A DNA stretch of 64,000 nucleotides from Diphasiastrum complanatum. Taxonomy: Eukaryota > Streptophyta > Lycopodiopsida > Lycopodiales > Lycopodiaceae. Positions 24,880 through 36,010 of the stretch are shown piece after piece. Position numbers and translations under genes: made by a program. Every line of letters starts with the position of its first letter. Position 1 is the stretch's first letter. The stretch lies in NCBI GenBank assembly GCA_029204225.1, contig CM055100.1:57232755-57296754 (forward strand). The letters run 5' to 3'. The notes beneath the pieces are model-generated. The model did not search any database and was not told where the DNA came from. It saw nothing but the letters and a program-made list of their open reading frames with translations.

Positions 24880-25640
24880 TCTGCAGATTTACAAGTGGTT
24901 TTACACAGTCTGCAGAAATACACGGAGTTGACAATAGTGTCGCCTTTTTCGCCTGCCAGGAATCTCGTTGAAAAAGGGCAATGTCGCCTTTTTCGCAGTT
25001 TTCGCCTGATAGAAATCTCGTGCAAAATCACAGTGTCGCATTTTTTGCTTTTTCCAAAGAGCCTCAAATGTTAAGGAAATGACTCTGGCAAAGTGTGGGG
25101 CAACCCTAAATGAGATTTAAGGGCAGCTTCGTCTTTTTCGCGAAAAACTCTACAGTGTCGCCTGTGGATGTTTTAGTTCATTTCTGCAAAGCTATAGATT
25201 TGGTCCATCTATGCAGACAGAACGTTTACAGCCAACTTCACCGCTTATCAGCAATCAATAACAAGGATCAGATGGATGTCAGCGAATCACTAGCCAATTG
25301 GCGATTGTAATTGACAACCTAATTTCTTAGTATAAATAGCTGTTCATATTCATACATTTTCATGATTATCAGAATCATCAAAAGAAGCATTTGAATAGTT
25401 AGCTCTCTCTCTCAAGCCTGCGAGCTTGAACACTCTTGAGCATTCTAGCTCACTTCTTAGAGTTGTTTTAGATATTGCTATTGCACTACTGCTTATCAGC
25501 ATTGCGCATTAATTCAGACTTTCATTTTAGCCGCTCAGAGATATCATAGAGTACGCGGCTTCGATCCGCAACTTATTGTACTCATTTACTTCTGTTTCAT
25601 TTTGAATCAATACTATCCTTTATTGCATTCAGCTTCATCT
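24880..25640 (+). repeat. Probable 5' LTR and leader of the copia element at 25,670
   Basis: It lies directly upstream of a copia gag start, and has a TATA-like TATAAATAGC (25,333-25,342) followed by CT-rich sequence. It carries the GTCGC-TTTTTCGCC repeats also seen at 16.5-16.9 kb. Exact LTR ends and the primer-binding site were not found. Confidence 0.4.
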
Positions 25641-25669
25641 CAGGATGTATGCGTTTTCTAGAGTTCTAG

Positions 25670-27839
25670 ATGGATTCTCAAAGTAAAGTTGGTCTCATTG
25701 CAAACAAACTGAATGGATCCAATTATCATTTGTGGAAATTTAAGATGATGACCTTGTTAATCGCCAGTGAATTATGGGATGTTGTTACAGGTATAGAAGT
25801 AAAACCTGAAGACAACAAATCAAATTGGAAATTGAAGGACGGTAAAGCTTTCGCGCTTATCATCCTCAATATATCAGATACACAGATTGGACACATAGTT
25901 GAAGCTAAAACGTCAAGAGACATTTGGGACATCCTGAACTCACTATATGACGTGAGGGACGTAACTACTAAGTTACATCTACGAAGGAAAAAAATTTTAA
26001 CATTCAAAATGTCTTTTGGTGATTCACTTCAAAGTCACATTAACCAGTTTAAGAATCTCTTGCAACAGATGGCCATTGTGGATCAGTCATAGATGATCAA
26101 GATGCAATTATGACATTGCTTTCAAGCTTGCTCTCTACATATGATAACTGGGTGATGATCATATCGACACACTCAGATTTAACTCTTACTAGAGTTATCA
26201 CTATGTTGCTTCAAGAAGATAATTGAAGAAGTCAAGACACTCTGTCTATTTCTTCCTCTCAAGCTCTATATGTCAACAAAGGCTCTAAGCGACAAAAGCA
26301 GAAAAGCTCTAAGAAGGCTACAACGAATTAGAAACAGACTCAAACTCAAGCACAATCATCAGATCCACAGTCGAAGAAGAAGATGTTTTGCAGGTATTGC
26401 AAGCGCGATAACCATGAGATCAAGGATTGTCGAATTCTCCAAGCAAAGAACGCAGCCAAGCAAAAATAGTTTTATCATCTCCCCAAGTCGAAGTGGACGA
26501 AGGCGCATTCATGGTCAAAGATCAAAGTGGATTTTTGGATGATTCATGGTTTCTGGATTCTGGAGCTACACAACATATGACCAATCAACGTGAGATCTTC
26601 AACTCCTACATGCCTTACAACACGAAGAAATTTGTTCATCTTGGTGACAATAGTACTCACACTATTGAATATGTAAGATTGTGTTTCCAACTGATCAATT
26701 CAAATTACTATGAAAGGTCTTATATGTTCCTAAACTCTCTACAAATTTGTTATCAGTGAGTAGAATTACAGATTTAGGTCGTAAGCTAGAATTTGAATCT
26801 GATCAATGCAAAATTGTCGATAGGAGTAATAAGATCCTTGCACTCGGCAAGAGGCAAGGTTACTTATATGGATTGGCACATTGTTATTCTGAGTCTAGCC
26901 AAGCCTTGAAAACCTCTGTTCTAGTCAATAAAGCATTACTATGGCATCATCGCTTAGGACACATGAATCATGCATCTATATTGAACATGTCCAAACAATC
27001 CATGGTTCTTGATCTCGACTATCTCTCTAGTAAGGTCGATCTCCTTGTCTATCATAGCTGCATTTTTGGAAAACAAGCCAGAATTCCTTTTAGATCAAAC
27101 CATAGGCATGCAGCAAAAGATCTGTTAGATGTTGTTCATACATATATATGTGGACCTATGCAAACTCCTTCATTGCTAGATGCAAAGTACTTCATTACCT
27201 TTATTGACAAATTCTCCAGAAGAACAGCTGTTTATTTCATTAAACAGAAGTCAGAGGCTTTCATCAAATTCAAACAATTCAAAGAGCGTGTTGAGAATCA
27301 AACTAGAAAATGAATCAAAGCACTGAGGTCAGATAACGGGGGAGAATACATCTCCAACGAATTCAAGAACTACTGCCTTAACAACGACATTGAGCAACAA
27401 TACATTACTTCCTATTTGCCTCAGTCAAATGGTCTTGCTGAGAGAAAAAAACAGAACTTTAGTTGAATCGGCAAAGTGCATGTTATCACATTTGACACTT
27501 CCGAAGTGCTTCTGGGCTCAATTTGTTTCAACAACAACCTATATTCAGAACATATGTCCTACTAAAGGCCTCTCAGACAAAACACCATTCGAAGTTTGGA
27601 CAGGTACCAAACCTTCTTTATCAAACTTACGAGTTTTTGGATGTACTGCTTTTGCACAGATTCCTCATGATCTCAGGAAGAAGCTCAACTTCCAGATTAT
27701 CAAATGTGTTTTTGTCAGCTACACTACTTCAGATCAAGCCTACAAGTTGTTCGATTCCATCGAGTCGAAGATATTCACTAGCCGGGATGTCATCTTCATC
27801 GAAGATAAGTTTCAAGACCTCAAAGGAAAGGGCATGTGA
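25670..27839 (+). pseudogene. Copia element with gag, protease and integrase but no RT/RNase H
   Basis: The gag starts MDSQSKVGLIANKLNGSNYH (25,670) and keeps the copia gag fold with NYHLWKFKM. The CCHC knuckle CRYCKRDNHEIKDC is at about 26,390. The protease motif DDSWFLDSGATQHMT is at about 26,540. Integrase has the H..H part (WHHRLGHMNH), the core with LRSDNGGEY and NGLAERK, and the C-terminal NLRVFGC..SRDVIFIED. The first catalytic Asp position reads HTYICGPM instead of HTDICGPM, and one Cys of the CxxC pair is lost. Several stops and frameshifts break the frame. Coding ends at 27,839 just after the integrase, and no RT or RNase H follows before the next LTR at 27,928. The normal role is capsid formation and integration of the element's cDNA; this copy is dead. 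Confidence 0.85.
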
Positions 27840-27927
27840 AGATTATTAAAATATTATCTTCCTATCTCGAGTTTGGGGCCATGTCCATGGTGATTTCTAC
27901 TAAAATTCATGTTGTACATAAAAGGAG

Positions 27928-28562
27928 TGTGAATTGAGCACACATCCTTAATGTAGCTCGGATTTGAGTTAGAGAGGTTCAATTATGATGACATGCAGAT
28001 GTTTAGATAGCATGCAAAGTCTTACTATATGCATGCAAGCCACATGCAATCAGTGCATGCATTATGCAAAGTAGTTTCAATGATCTACACATGTCTAGGC
28101 AGTTTTATGAGTTGACATGTAGTACATGCAACATACATGCATGCAGTTACACATGTGGATCTATGGTAGGTGAATTAGTTCAGTTAAGTGGACTTTCCAT
28201 GCAACTCCACTGTAGAAATTTGAGTCTCTCTCATGTAGGAAAAGTTGGGCATGTTTTGCCACATTGTGAATATTGAGATTTTGGTGTTTTGGACTCATTC
28301 TCTCTCTACTCGAGTTTTCTATGCTTGATTTTCTCTCTCTACTCGAGAGCAGCCTCTTTTTCTCATACTGAATACTTAGAGTTATTTCTGACATTCATTT
28401 CTCATAGTGAAGAGTTAGATTTTTTCATCTGATGTATGCCATTGTGCTCTTGCCTTAGATTTTTCAAGCATACTGGCTTTTGATCAATCTTGTGCAATCA
28501 CAACACCTCAGTAAGATCCTGTAGGGTGTGTGGTGAAGTTCACACGTGCCAAAAACTTCACA
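27928..28562 (+). repeat. 5' LTR of the copia element at 28.6-31.7 kb
   Basis: It runs from TGTGAATTGAGC to AAACTTCACA and is followed without a gap by the primer-binding site TGGTATCAGAGC. It is rich in ATGCATG words (28,020-28,150) and CTCTCTCTACTCGAG words. The purine tract AAAAGGAG stands right before it, which is normally a 3' LTR signature. Confidence 0.8.
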
Positions 28563-28574
28563 TGGTATCAGAGC
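28563..28574 (+). promoter_or_regulatory. Primer-binding site, initiator-Met tRNA type
   Basis: TGGTATCAGAGC, the standard plant copia PBS complementary to the 3' end of tRNA-iMet, directly adjoins the LTR end. Confidence 0.93.
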
Positions 28575-29250
28575 TTCATGCTTTGAAGAGGTGAGGGTGT
28601 ATACATCAAATCATCAATGTTTTTGCTTGCAGGAACTCGGATTTTGGAGAGGGATTCAAACTCGTTGAGAAACAAGCAATATGTGGATCATAAGTGGATC
28701 AAATCAAGACTGATCTGATTTGATGTTCTATAGCTTGTTGGATAGGTATTGAAGAGTAGAATGTGTTGCTTTTGCTTCTAAATCAATCTGATTTGTTTTT
28801 AGAAGAGTTTTAGGCAATCAGAGAGTTTGAGAGGGTACTCAACTCGTGGGATATGCCAAAGTGAGCACACATCTGTCTTTTTCACCAGTTTCATCAATTT
28901 TCATTGTCAATCAAGTAGAATTGGATAGAAGTGAGTGTTCTGAGGTCTTAGACTTTTCATTTCACACATATTACTATGTTTGAGTTGAAAGTAAGCTTTT
29001 AGAGAGTTTATCAGTACTTTGAAACTCGTGGGAGAGATAGACTTCTTGCTTGCATGTGCTTCTTCTTTTGTGACTGAAGCAAGATCCAATTTCAAGATTG
29101 ATTGATTTTTTGTATTGAGAATTTGTTCTCACATCTGTTGCTAGATTTCATAGGGTGGATCAACATCTGTGTTAGATCCTAGATTGAGATAGCAAGCAAC
29201 ATCCTTTCAACTCCATTTTTTTATCATTACTAGAATTTCTCACGAAGAAG

Positions 29251-31685
29251 ATGTCTTCATCTGGTTCACATTTCTTAGAGCACAGTGAGAGATTAATGTC
29301 TTCCAATTATGCAATGTGGAAGATCAGAATGGAATCATTGTTGATTCTACAGGATGTAATGGATATTGTGAGTGGAGCTGAAGAAGAACCTGCTACACCT
29401 AATGAAGTTGCAGCATTCCACAAAAGAACCAAAATTGCCCTTCATTTTATAAAAATGAATGTTATAATGAAGTGTTAAGAGAGATCAGTACATGCACCAT
29501 TGCCAAGGAAGCTTGGGATACTCTAAAAACAATCTATGAAATAAAAAATACTTCTAGATTGCTTACACTTAGAAACCAAATATTTCTAAGTTATCAGAGA
29601 GTAGATGAGAGTGCTTCATCATATGTCATGAGAGTTAAGGATCTTCATCAAGAGTTACCTAGTATTAGTGATGCTCTTAAGAACATTGAACTTGTTCAAG
29701 TAGTCCTAAATGGACTTAGAGATGAGTATGACAATATTGTGCAGACTTATGCTGTTAGGGAGGATCTTCCATCCTTGGAGACATTGCAAGGTGTTCTCAT
29801 TGCTGAAGAAAGTAGGCAAGAGAACAAGATGCTTAGGATCAACAGACTTTCATTGAAAGATGGTGGACATGACAAAGCACTCTTCATCAGAGAAAAGTCA
29901 AGAGGCAAGGGCAAAGGACAACAACACTTCAAGAAGGGCAAAGCCAAAAAAGGTGGTGAGGATCAATCCTCACAAGCTGCAACATCCAGTGGCAAGAAGA
30001 AGTTGTCAAAGATCAAGTGTTTTTTCTGTGGCAAGAAAGGACACTATGCATCAAACTGTTTCAAGAAGAAGAACCAATCTAAGCAAGCTAACCTTACTAA
30101 TAAGGATGAGTGTGAGGGTGTAGAGAGTGAAAGAGAGGATTCATTAATGATGTCTACTTTTTAATCTTTTCCTTTTAAGAATGAAGAAGTCTGGTGGATA
30201 GATAGTGGGGCTAGTTCCCATATGTCTAGTTCTAGGAACTCTTTCACTAATCTCATGCCATATCTAGGTGCAAAAAGATCAATCTATACTGCTAATGATG
30301 TAGAGTGTAGAATTGAAGGAATAGGTAGTATTCCATTGCATGCATCATCATCATCAAATTCTTTTTGCTTACATGATGTACTGTATGTACCTACATTGAC
30401 CAAGAATCTCATTAGTGTAGGACAGTTGTTTGATAGTGGATTGGATGTCAAGTTTTAAGTTGACAAGTGTATAATCTCAAGAGAAAATGAAGTTATTGCT
30501 AGAGGATCTAGAATTGGTAGATTATACAAACTAGATTCTAGGGAGAGTGCTAACATTTCAGATATTGCTTATGAGACCAAGGTTCTATAGGAAGATCTGT
30601 AGCACTAGAGATTGGGTCATCCCAATTTCAAAGCCATGCAATCTATGGTCAAAGAAGGAAAAGATGTTGGTCTACCAAAGACACTGTCAAAGGAGCTTCT
30701 ACCTTGTGAAGCTTGTGTGCTGGCAAAGTCACACATAAGGCATTTTCCTAGATCAAGTATCAAGACAAAGCAACCATTTGAACTTCTACACTCTGATGTT
30801 CATTTCTCATCAATTAAGAGCAAAGGAGGAGCCAACTGCTTTGTCTCTTTTGTAGATGATTATACAAGATATTCTTGGATCTATATGCTGTCTTCAAAAG
30901 CCATGGTCTATGATGTTTTTCTTACTTTCAAAGCTTATGTAGAGAGAAGCAGTTTCCTTTCAAGTTAAAAGCTTTAAGAAGTGATAGTGGAGGAGAATAC
31001 ACTTCCAATAAGTTTAAAGACTTTTGTTAGAGAGAGGGTATTCAAAGAGAGTTTTCTTTTTCATATACTCCTCAGCAAAATGGAGTTGCTGAGAGAAAAA
31101 ATAGAACTTTGTGTGAATGTGCAAAAGCCATTAGGCTAGAAGCTTCTCTGTCTAAAGAATTTTGGGGAGAGGCAGTTGCATGTGCAAACTATCTTTGTAA
31201 TAGGCTTCCAAATCTTGCAATAGGAGGAAAGACACCATTTGAGATGTTGTATAAGAAAAAGCCTAAGGTAGATCATCTTAGGATTTTTGGTTGTGTATGC
31301 TTTGTGCATGTGCCTCTAGAAACTAGAAAGAAGGAAGATCCTAGTGCAGTAAAAATGAATTTTTGTAGGATATGCATCCACTAAAAAGGCATACGAGATT
31401 TATTTGCCCTCTACTGACAAGAATGTTGTTAGTAGAGATGTGATCTTCCATGAAGATCAGAAGTTTAACTTGGATGATGCACAGATCAAGGAGTCTCATG
31501 CAAGATCAATCCTCAATCTTGATGTTGCTCAAGAGGTGGTGAGGCCGAGGCTTGAGGAAGAGCAAATTCAAGCTACCACACCCAGAAGATCTACACGAGC
31601 AAGATATGAGCCAAGTAGATGGAACTCGAGCTATATGGATTTATCATATCTAGTTGGTAGAATACAAGTTGCATATAGATTGTAG
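29251..31685 (+). pseudogene. Copia element with gag, protease and integrase, cut off before RT
   Basis: The gag starts at 29,251 (MSSSGSHFLEHSERL), with SNYAMWKIRMESLL. A frameshift falls near 29,475, and gag continues to 30,164 with the CCHC knuckle CFFCGKKGHYASNC (about 30,020). The protease motif WWIDSGASSHMS is at about 30,190. The integrase has LGHPNFKAM and CEACVLAKSH, then FVDDYTRYSWIYM, LRSDSGGEY, NGVAERKNRTL and LRIFGCVCFVH. The linker TPRRSTRARYEPSRW before RT is present, but sequence then turns non-coding at about 31,640. Stops at 30,162, 30,457, 30,588 and elsewhere, plus frameshifts, inactivate it. No matching 3' LTR was found; the downstream sequence is interrupted by the element at 31,923. 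Confidence 0.87.
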
Positions 31686-31922
31686 ACTTAGAAATAGCAT
31701 TAATATGCTTGTAGAAACTCGTGGCATATCACATGCATTTATTGTAAGTGATCCATAGTGACATGCAAGGCATGCACAAAGTGAAATGGACACATGCATG
31801 ATGATTTGTACAATTCTAGTTAGAAATAGGACACTTGGTAAAAGAGGTAGAGATACATGCATGAGATGTGACAAATGTCACTTAGACTCTAGTTTTCACT
31901 TTAGATGTAATTGAAAGGTGGA

Positions 31923-32552
31923 TGTGGATCTTGAATGGATCCAAAACTCCCAAAATACTTGTCTAAGATCTTTGCACAACAAGCTACAAAAGCTAGAAAT
32001 GGCAAAGCATCCTAATGCTACCTTTGATACACATGAACTTGACAAAGCATTCAAGAGACAAAAGAACTAATAGAAGGTACTGATGGCAGCCAAAAACAAC
32101 AACATACCAGCCCTGCAATAGTAGCTTACCACTTCTGGAAACCTCTTAAGATCATACACAAAAGCTTGAAGACAATACACAAAGCAATGCTCTCAATGGA
32201 GGAAGAAATTGTGACAATGATCGATTGATCTCTCTCAACAATACAATAAGTTTCTCCAACCTATTCTCCATGAATTTCAGCCTAATATAGGTGAGAGAGA
32301 TGACTCTCTCTCCTCTCTCTAGAACTTAGGACCCAATTTTAGGACACCAGTAGCCTAAAATAGCCAATTTTGGCCTATATGTCCAAATAACATGATTTTG
32401 ATGTCATTTCGAAGGTCCTGAAGTATGAAATATATACTAAGATAAAAGTATCTAGGCCTCTTTCACATGTGTGAAAGGTTAGATCCAAAATTATGTACAA
32501 AAATTGCCAATTTAGGCCTCAAACTAGCTAAGAAATGTTGACAATTTTCACA
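31923..32552 (-). repeat. 3' LTR of the TR-GAG-like element
   Basis: On the minus strand it runs from TGTGAAAATTGTCAACATTTC to GATCCACA, directly followed by TSD TCCAC (plus-strand GTGGA). It is highly similar to the 37,146-37,799 copy along its length. At its 3' terminus about 8 bases (the ACTTTTTT part) are missing compared with the 5' LTR. Confidence 0.9.
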
Positions 32553-32562
32553 CTCCCTCTTC
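32553..32562 (-). promoter_or_regulatory. Polypurine tract
   Basis: Minus-strand GAAGAGGGAG directly precedes the 3' LTR start TGTGAAAA. The identical tract is found at 1,124-1,133, 2,200-2,209 and 10,710-10,719. Confidence 0.85.
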
Positions 32563-32792
32563 AACTTAAGAATGATCTTCATCATGATAATAGATCTCTT
32601 CTCAAGTTTTCTAATATGTACAATATGAAGTACAACATAATTGATATAGATAATAGTGTCCATATAGGATGGTTCACTATTTCTTACATCAATTTTACAT
32701 AGAATGGTGAACAAGATACATGTAAAAGAACATAGAATCATAATGAAAGGATTATTCCATGTATCCACCTTTGAATTCTCTATAAAACAACA

Positions 32793-33290
32793 TCAAACAA
32801 GCTGTAAATGAAAGTAACCAACAAGTATTTGCATGCCTCCTCCACATTCCACTATGCCCATAGTGAATGCACCATGTATCTCCATGAATGAACCTCCATC
32901 ACCACCTTGCCTTTGTAGATCTCCAATCCATGAAAGCCCTTGAGTGAATGAATGCCAAAATGATGTTTTCTCTGATCCATTTGAATGAGCAAAACTTGAA
33001 CTTGAAATACTTGAAATATCTCCACAAGATTTGCATACAACCCTTGATCCTACATTGTTAACAATTTGCCAATTTGCCAACACTACGATGCTAGATCTTG
33101 AACTTTGCTCAAAAGTAAACATATTGACCACTTCAATATCTTTCAAGATTTGAATGAATACATGTACTTGATCATAAAAACCAGCAATGATAACTATTCC
33201 ATCTCCAAGATCCAAAGGATGCAAAACTATGGCACTAGTTTCATTGAATTTTGGCAATTCCAACACATTGACATGACAATGTTCATACAT
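32793..33290 (-). CDS. Accessory frame of the TR-GAG-like element, unknown function
   Basis: A 165-codon frame with no recognisable domain. It contains VLHPLDLGDGIV and later SCGDISSISSSSFAHSNGSEK and GGDGGSFMEIHG. These loosely repeat a stretch of the 535-codon frame (VLDPLDLEDGLV ... SCGAKL ... LGGSSMELHGK), suggesting an old internal duplication. It may be only a remnant; there is no evidence that it is translated. Confidence 0.35.
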   Translation of the reverse strand: MYEHCHVNVLELPKFNETSAIVLHPLDLGDGIVIIAGFYDQVHVFIQILKDIEVVNMFTFEQSSRSSIVVLANWQIVNNVGSRVVCKSCGDISSISSSSFAHSNGSEKTSFWHSFTQGLSWIGDLQRQGGDGGSFMEIHGAFTMGIVECGGGMQILVGYFHLQLV

Positions 33291-33443
33291 GAGATTAAAA
33301 AAACAAGGTAGAGTAAAAGGGCACTTCTTTGCTGCTCCAAGAACCTCACACGAACCTTCAAGAACCTATAAAAACAGATCCAAAATGCTTTGCCCATGTG
33401 GCCCCCCTTTGATGCTTTTGACTAGCTTCCAATTGCTACTTGC

Positions 33444-33719
33444 CTATTGGTGTTGATGAAGCAATTCAAGATCAACATCTTGATCTTCCAATAAAACATC
33501 AAGGACTTTGTAGTTATAAACATCTTCAAATATGAACCTCTGAAGATACTCCCTTTCAAACACATGATTAACATCCCACAAGATCTCATCATTGCTTGAT
33601 TTCAACCTTTCACTATAGTTAGTGAAAACAATGTCACCATCATAAACCAAAAGATAGATTTCTACAATTCTATCCAACATGAAGTAGAGTAGATGAAGTT
33701 GAGTATCAAACGTAATCAA
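33444..33719 (-). CDS. Conserved accessory frame of the TR-GAG-like element, unknown function
   Basis: A 91-codon frame starting MITFDTQLHLLYFMLD, then IYLLVYDGDIVFTN, SNDEILWD and FEREYLQR. A forward copy at about 9,770-10,000 shares these blocks at about two-thirds identity by eye. No known family is recognised. Conservation between two copies on opposite strands 23 kb apart indicates that it belongs to the element. Whether the protein is made cannot be told, and upstream sequence in the same frame may extend it. Confidence 0.4.
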   Translation of the reverse strand: MITFDTQLHLLYFMLDRIVEIYLLVYDGDIVFTNYSERLKSSNDEILWDVNHVFEREYLQRFIFEDVYNYKVLDVLLEDQDVDLELLHQHQ

Positions 33720-33944
33720 ACCAGCCCATTTGAGCTCAAACCAAACCTCAATGAGCTCACCAATGAGATCTTCCTTGCCTTAAAGAAATTGCCACTTGAG
33801 TTGCTCCATGTAGCCTTCTTCATCCAACCTTTTGCCATCTTGATCATGCATGAACACTCCACCACAATCATAGCATCCTTTGAGTTGATGAAGAGATTAA
33901 AGATCCATGCCTTGGATCTTCTAAAGAGTCACTCTTCCTTTGCC

Positions 33945-35552
33945 CTATCCTTCACAAGACTCCCTCTTAATGATCACACCACAAAAGTTAGCAATCTCCC
34001 TCTTGATAGTTGCATCATAAGAAATGGAAGAATCTCGAACATTAGAAGCCATGAAAAGAACACATAGTACCTTCAACATAAGAATGACTGAAGTAATTTT
34101 TATTGTCAAACCTGGACTTCTAATCAATGATATAGGTAATGATGATGGACCATCACTATCATTCACAAAAGCATCATTCAAGGTACATCCTACTTTGAAC
34201 ACTTCACATTCATCTCTCTCTTTTGACTTGAGATCTTCCTCACCAAGTCTCATGATAGAACCTTTTGATCTACTTTCTTTATGAATACATGTGACACCAC
34301 TTGTTGCACAAATGACTTTCTTGGACTCATCACATAAAGATGCAAAAGAACCTTTTTCTTCAAACATGCTCAAAGCACCATCTTTTTCCAAATGAGTAAA
34401 TAAGTCATTAGCAGCAACCATTTCCAAAGACAAGTTTTCATCACCTTTATTGATGAAGTTAGCTCTCTTCTTACCTTTTCCATTTCTGCACTTGCCATGT
34501 AGTTCCATTGAAGAGCCACCAAGACTTGAAAATCTATGAGTAGAAGAGTTCAAACATGATACTAATTTAGCACCACATGACTCCCGCACTAGTCCATCTT
34601 CAAGATCCAATGGATCCAAAACATTGATCATAGACTCACCAAATGTTGCCAAGTTAGCACAACAATAACTATCTCCAAGAAGCTCATTAGATCTCAAACT
34701 AGATCTAGCATAAGGAAGCTCTTTAGACTTTGCATAAGATATACCAAACTTATTGATGCTAGGAATTGACTTTTGAAAGTTGAGAGAACCGCCAACATCC
34801 ATTTCATTCCCCTTGTTAGACATAACAAATGCATCAAGCTTGTAAAGTCTACCTTGTCTATTGCCCCTAGCAATCAAGACATCTCCCTTAGTAATGAAGC
34901 AAACATCCCCAACAAACTTTGTCTTGTACCCTTTCTTTAACATTTGACCAACACGTAGGAAATTCCTTGAAAGTGAAGGAATGTAAAGAACATCGTCAAG
35001 CCTTGCATTCCTATTAGTAGAAAGACAAATAGGAATTGAGCCAATACCTTTGATCATACACTCACCACCATTTGGCATGTGAACCACTTTCTTGGTTCCA
35101 ACATAAGAGATCAAAGAACTAAAGAACTCCTTGTGAGTAGTCATGTGTGAACTAGATCCACTATCTATCCACCATGAATCCTTGTCACTTCCACTTGACA
35201 TTAGACTTGAAGAACACATCATGAGAGAATCATAAGAATCTAGATCCTCATTCGAAGTACAAAAGTTGTTTTGCTTGCTACCTTCATTACTTTGCTTCTT
35301 ATGACATTCACTTGCAAAATGACCTTCTATCCCACAATAAAAGCACTTGAACTTTGACTTATCTTTCTTTCTAAAAGAAGTAGAAGAGGAGGAGGAAGAG
35401 TGATCATCATGATCCGAGTTACCACCTTTGGACCATTTTCCTTTGCCTTTACCTTTGCCTTTGACTTTGTCTTTTGTGAAGAAAGCCTCTTCACCTCCAC
35501 CTTGCAAGGATGCACCATCAAGCTTTGATTGCAACCTATGTTCTTCAGCCAA
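33945..35552 (-). CDS. Gag-protease polyprotein C-terminal part with long accessory tail
   Basis: An open frame of 535 codons. Residues about 28-70 are Lys/Gly/Ser-rich. The CCHC zinc knuckle CFYCGIEGHFASEC is at 70-83 (RNA binding). The copia protease active-site motif WWIDSGSSSHM is at about 127-137. The usual post-protease region (CMIKGIGSIPI ... RLDDVLYIPSL ... GRLYKLDAF) runs to about 245. Normally an integrase HHCC domain follows. Here about 285 residues follow in the same frame with no recognisable domain. The frame begins at the end of gag; the true start would be in the gag segment upstream, which is separated by a stop and an internal deletion. The tail shares loose motifs with the frame at 32,793-33,290. 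Confidence 0.7.
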   Translation of the reverse strand: MAEEHRLQSKLDGASLQGGGEEAFFTKDKVKGKGKGKGKWSKGGNSDHDDHSSSSSSTSFRKKDKSKFKCFYCGIEGHFASECHKKQSNEGSKQNNFCTSNEDLDSYDSLMMCSSSLMSSGSDKDSWWIDSGSSSHMTTHKEFFSSLISYVGTKKVVHMPNGGECMIKGIGSIPICLSTNRNARLDDVLYIPSLSRNFLRVGQMLKKGYKTKFVGDVCFITKGDVLIARGNRQGRLYKLDAFVMSNKGNEMDVGGSLNFQKSIPSINKFGISYAKSKELPYARSSLRSNELLGDSYCCANLATFGESMINVLDPLDLEDGLVRESCGAKLVSCLNSSTHRFSSLGGSSMELHGKCRNGKGKKRANFINKGDENLSLEMVAANDLFTHLEKDGALSMFEEKGSFASLCDESKKVICATSGVTCIHKESRSKGSIMRLGEEDLKSKERDECEVFKVGCTLNDAFVNDSDGPSSLPISLIRSPGLTIKITSVILMLKVLCVLFMASNVRDSSISYDATIKREIANFCGVIIKRESCEG

Positions 35553-36010
35553 TCAGATTTCTTGCAAGTCAACCACACTTGGCAAGACTCTTTGAATGGC
35601 AAAACTTTGCACAAGGTTAGCATGTTCATCTAGCAAACCATTCAACATAACCTGGAGTATTTCACCATCTTTTATGCTTTCATCAATGCATGCTAGATCA
35701 TCACTTAAGGACTTAATCCTCAAGACAAATGCATGAGCACTTTCTATGCCTCACTTGCACTTTGACTTTTACCAACTTTTTTGAGAAGTTCATTGGTAAC
35801 ATTCATTTTAATGATATGAAGAGCCCTTTTAGCCTTCTTATGAAACCTTTGTTGCTCTTGAACTATGGGTGGTCTCTCTTCAATTCCTGCAACTATGTCC
35901 ATGAGTTCATTCAACTCAAGTAAGGACTCCATCCTCACTTTCCAAGTAGAGTAGTTTGATGAACTCAACCTATCATTAGTTTCTAACATGATCCCACCAT
36001 TGGAAGCCAT
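35553..36010 (-). pseudogene. Copia gag N-terminal part, internally deleted
   Basis: It starts MASNGGIMLETNDRLSSSNY (36,010), with STWKVRMESLLELNELMDIV and then ALHIIKMNVTNELLKKV, the copia gag fold. The sequence jumps near 35,745 to a later part of gag (VMLNGLLDEHANLVQSFAIQ, about 35,600-35,660), with stops on both sides. Relative to the gag at 29,251 the segment equivalent to AKEAWDTLKTIYEIKN onward is missing. Capsid assembly by this copy is unlikely. Confidence 0.75.
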
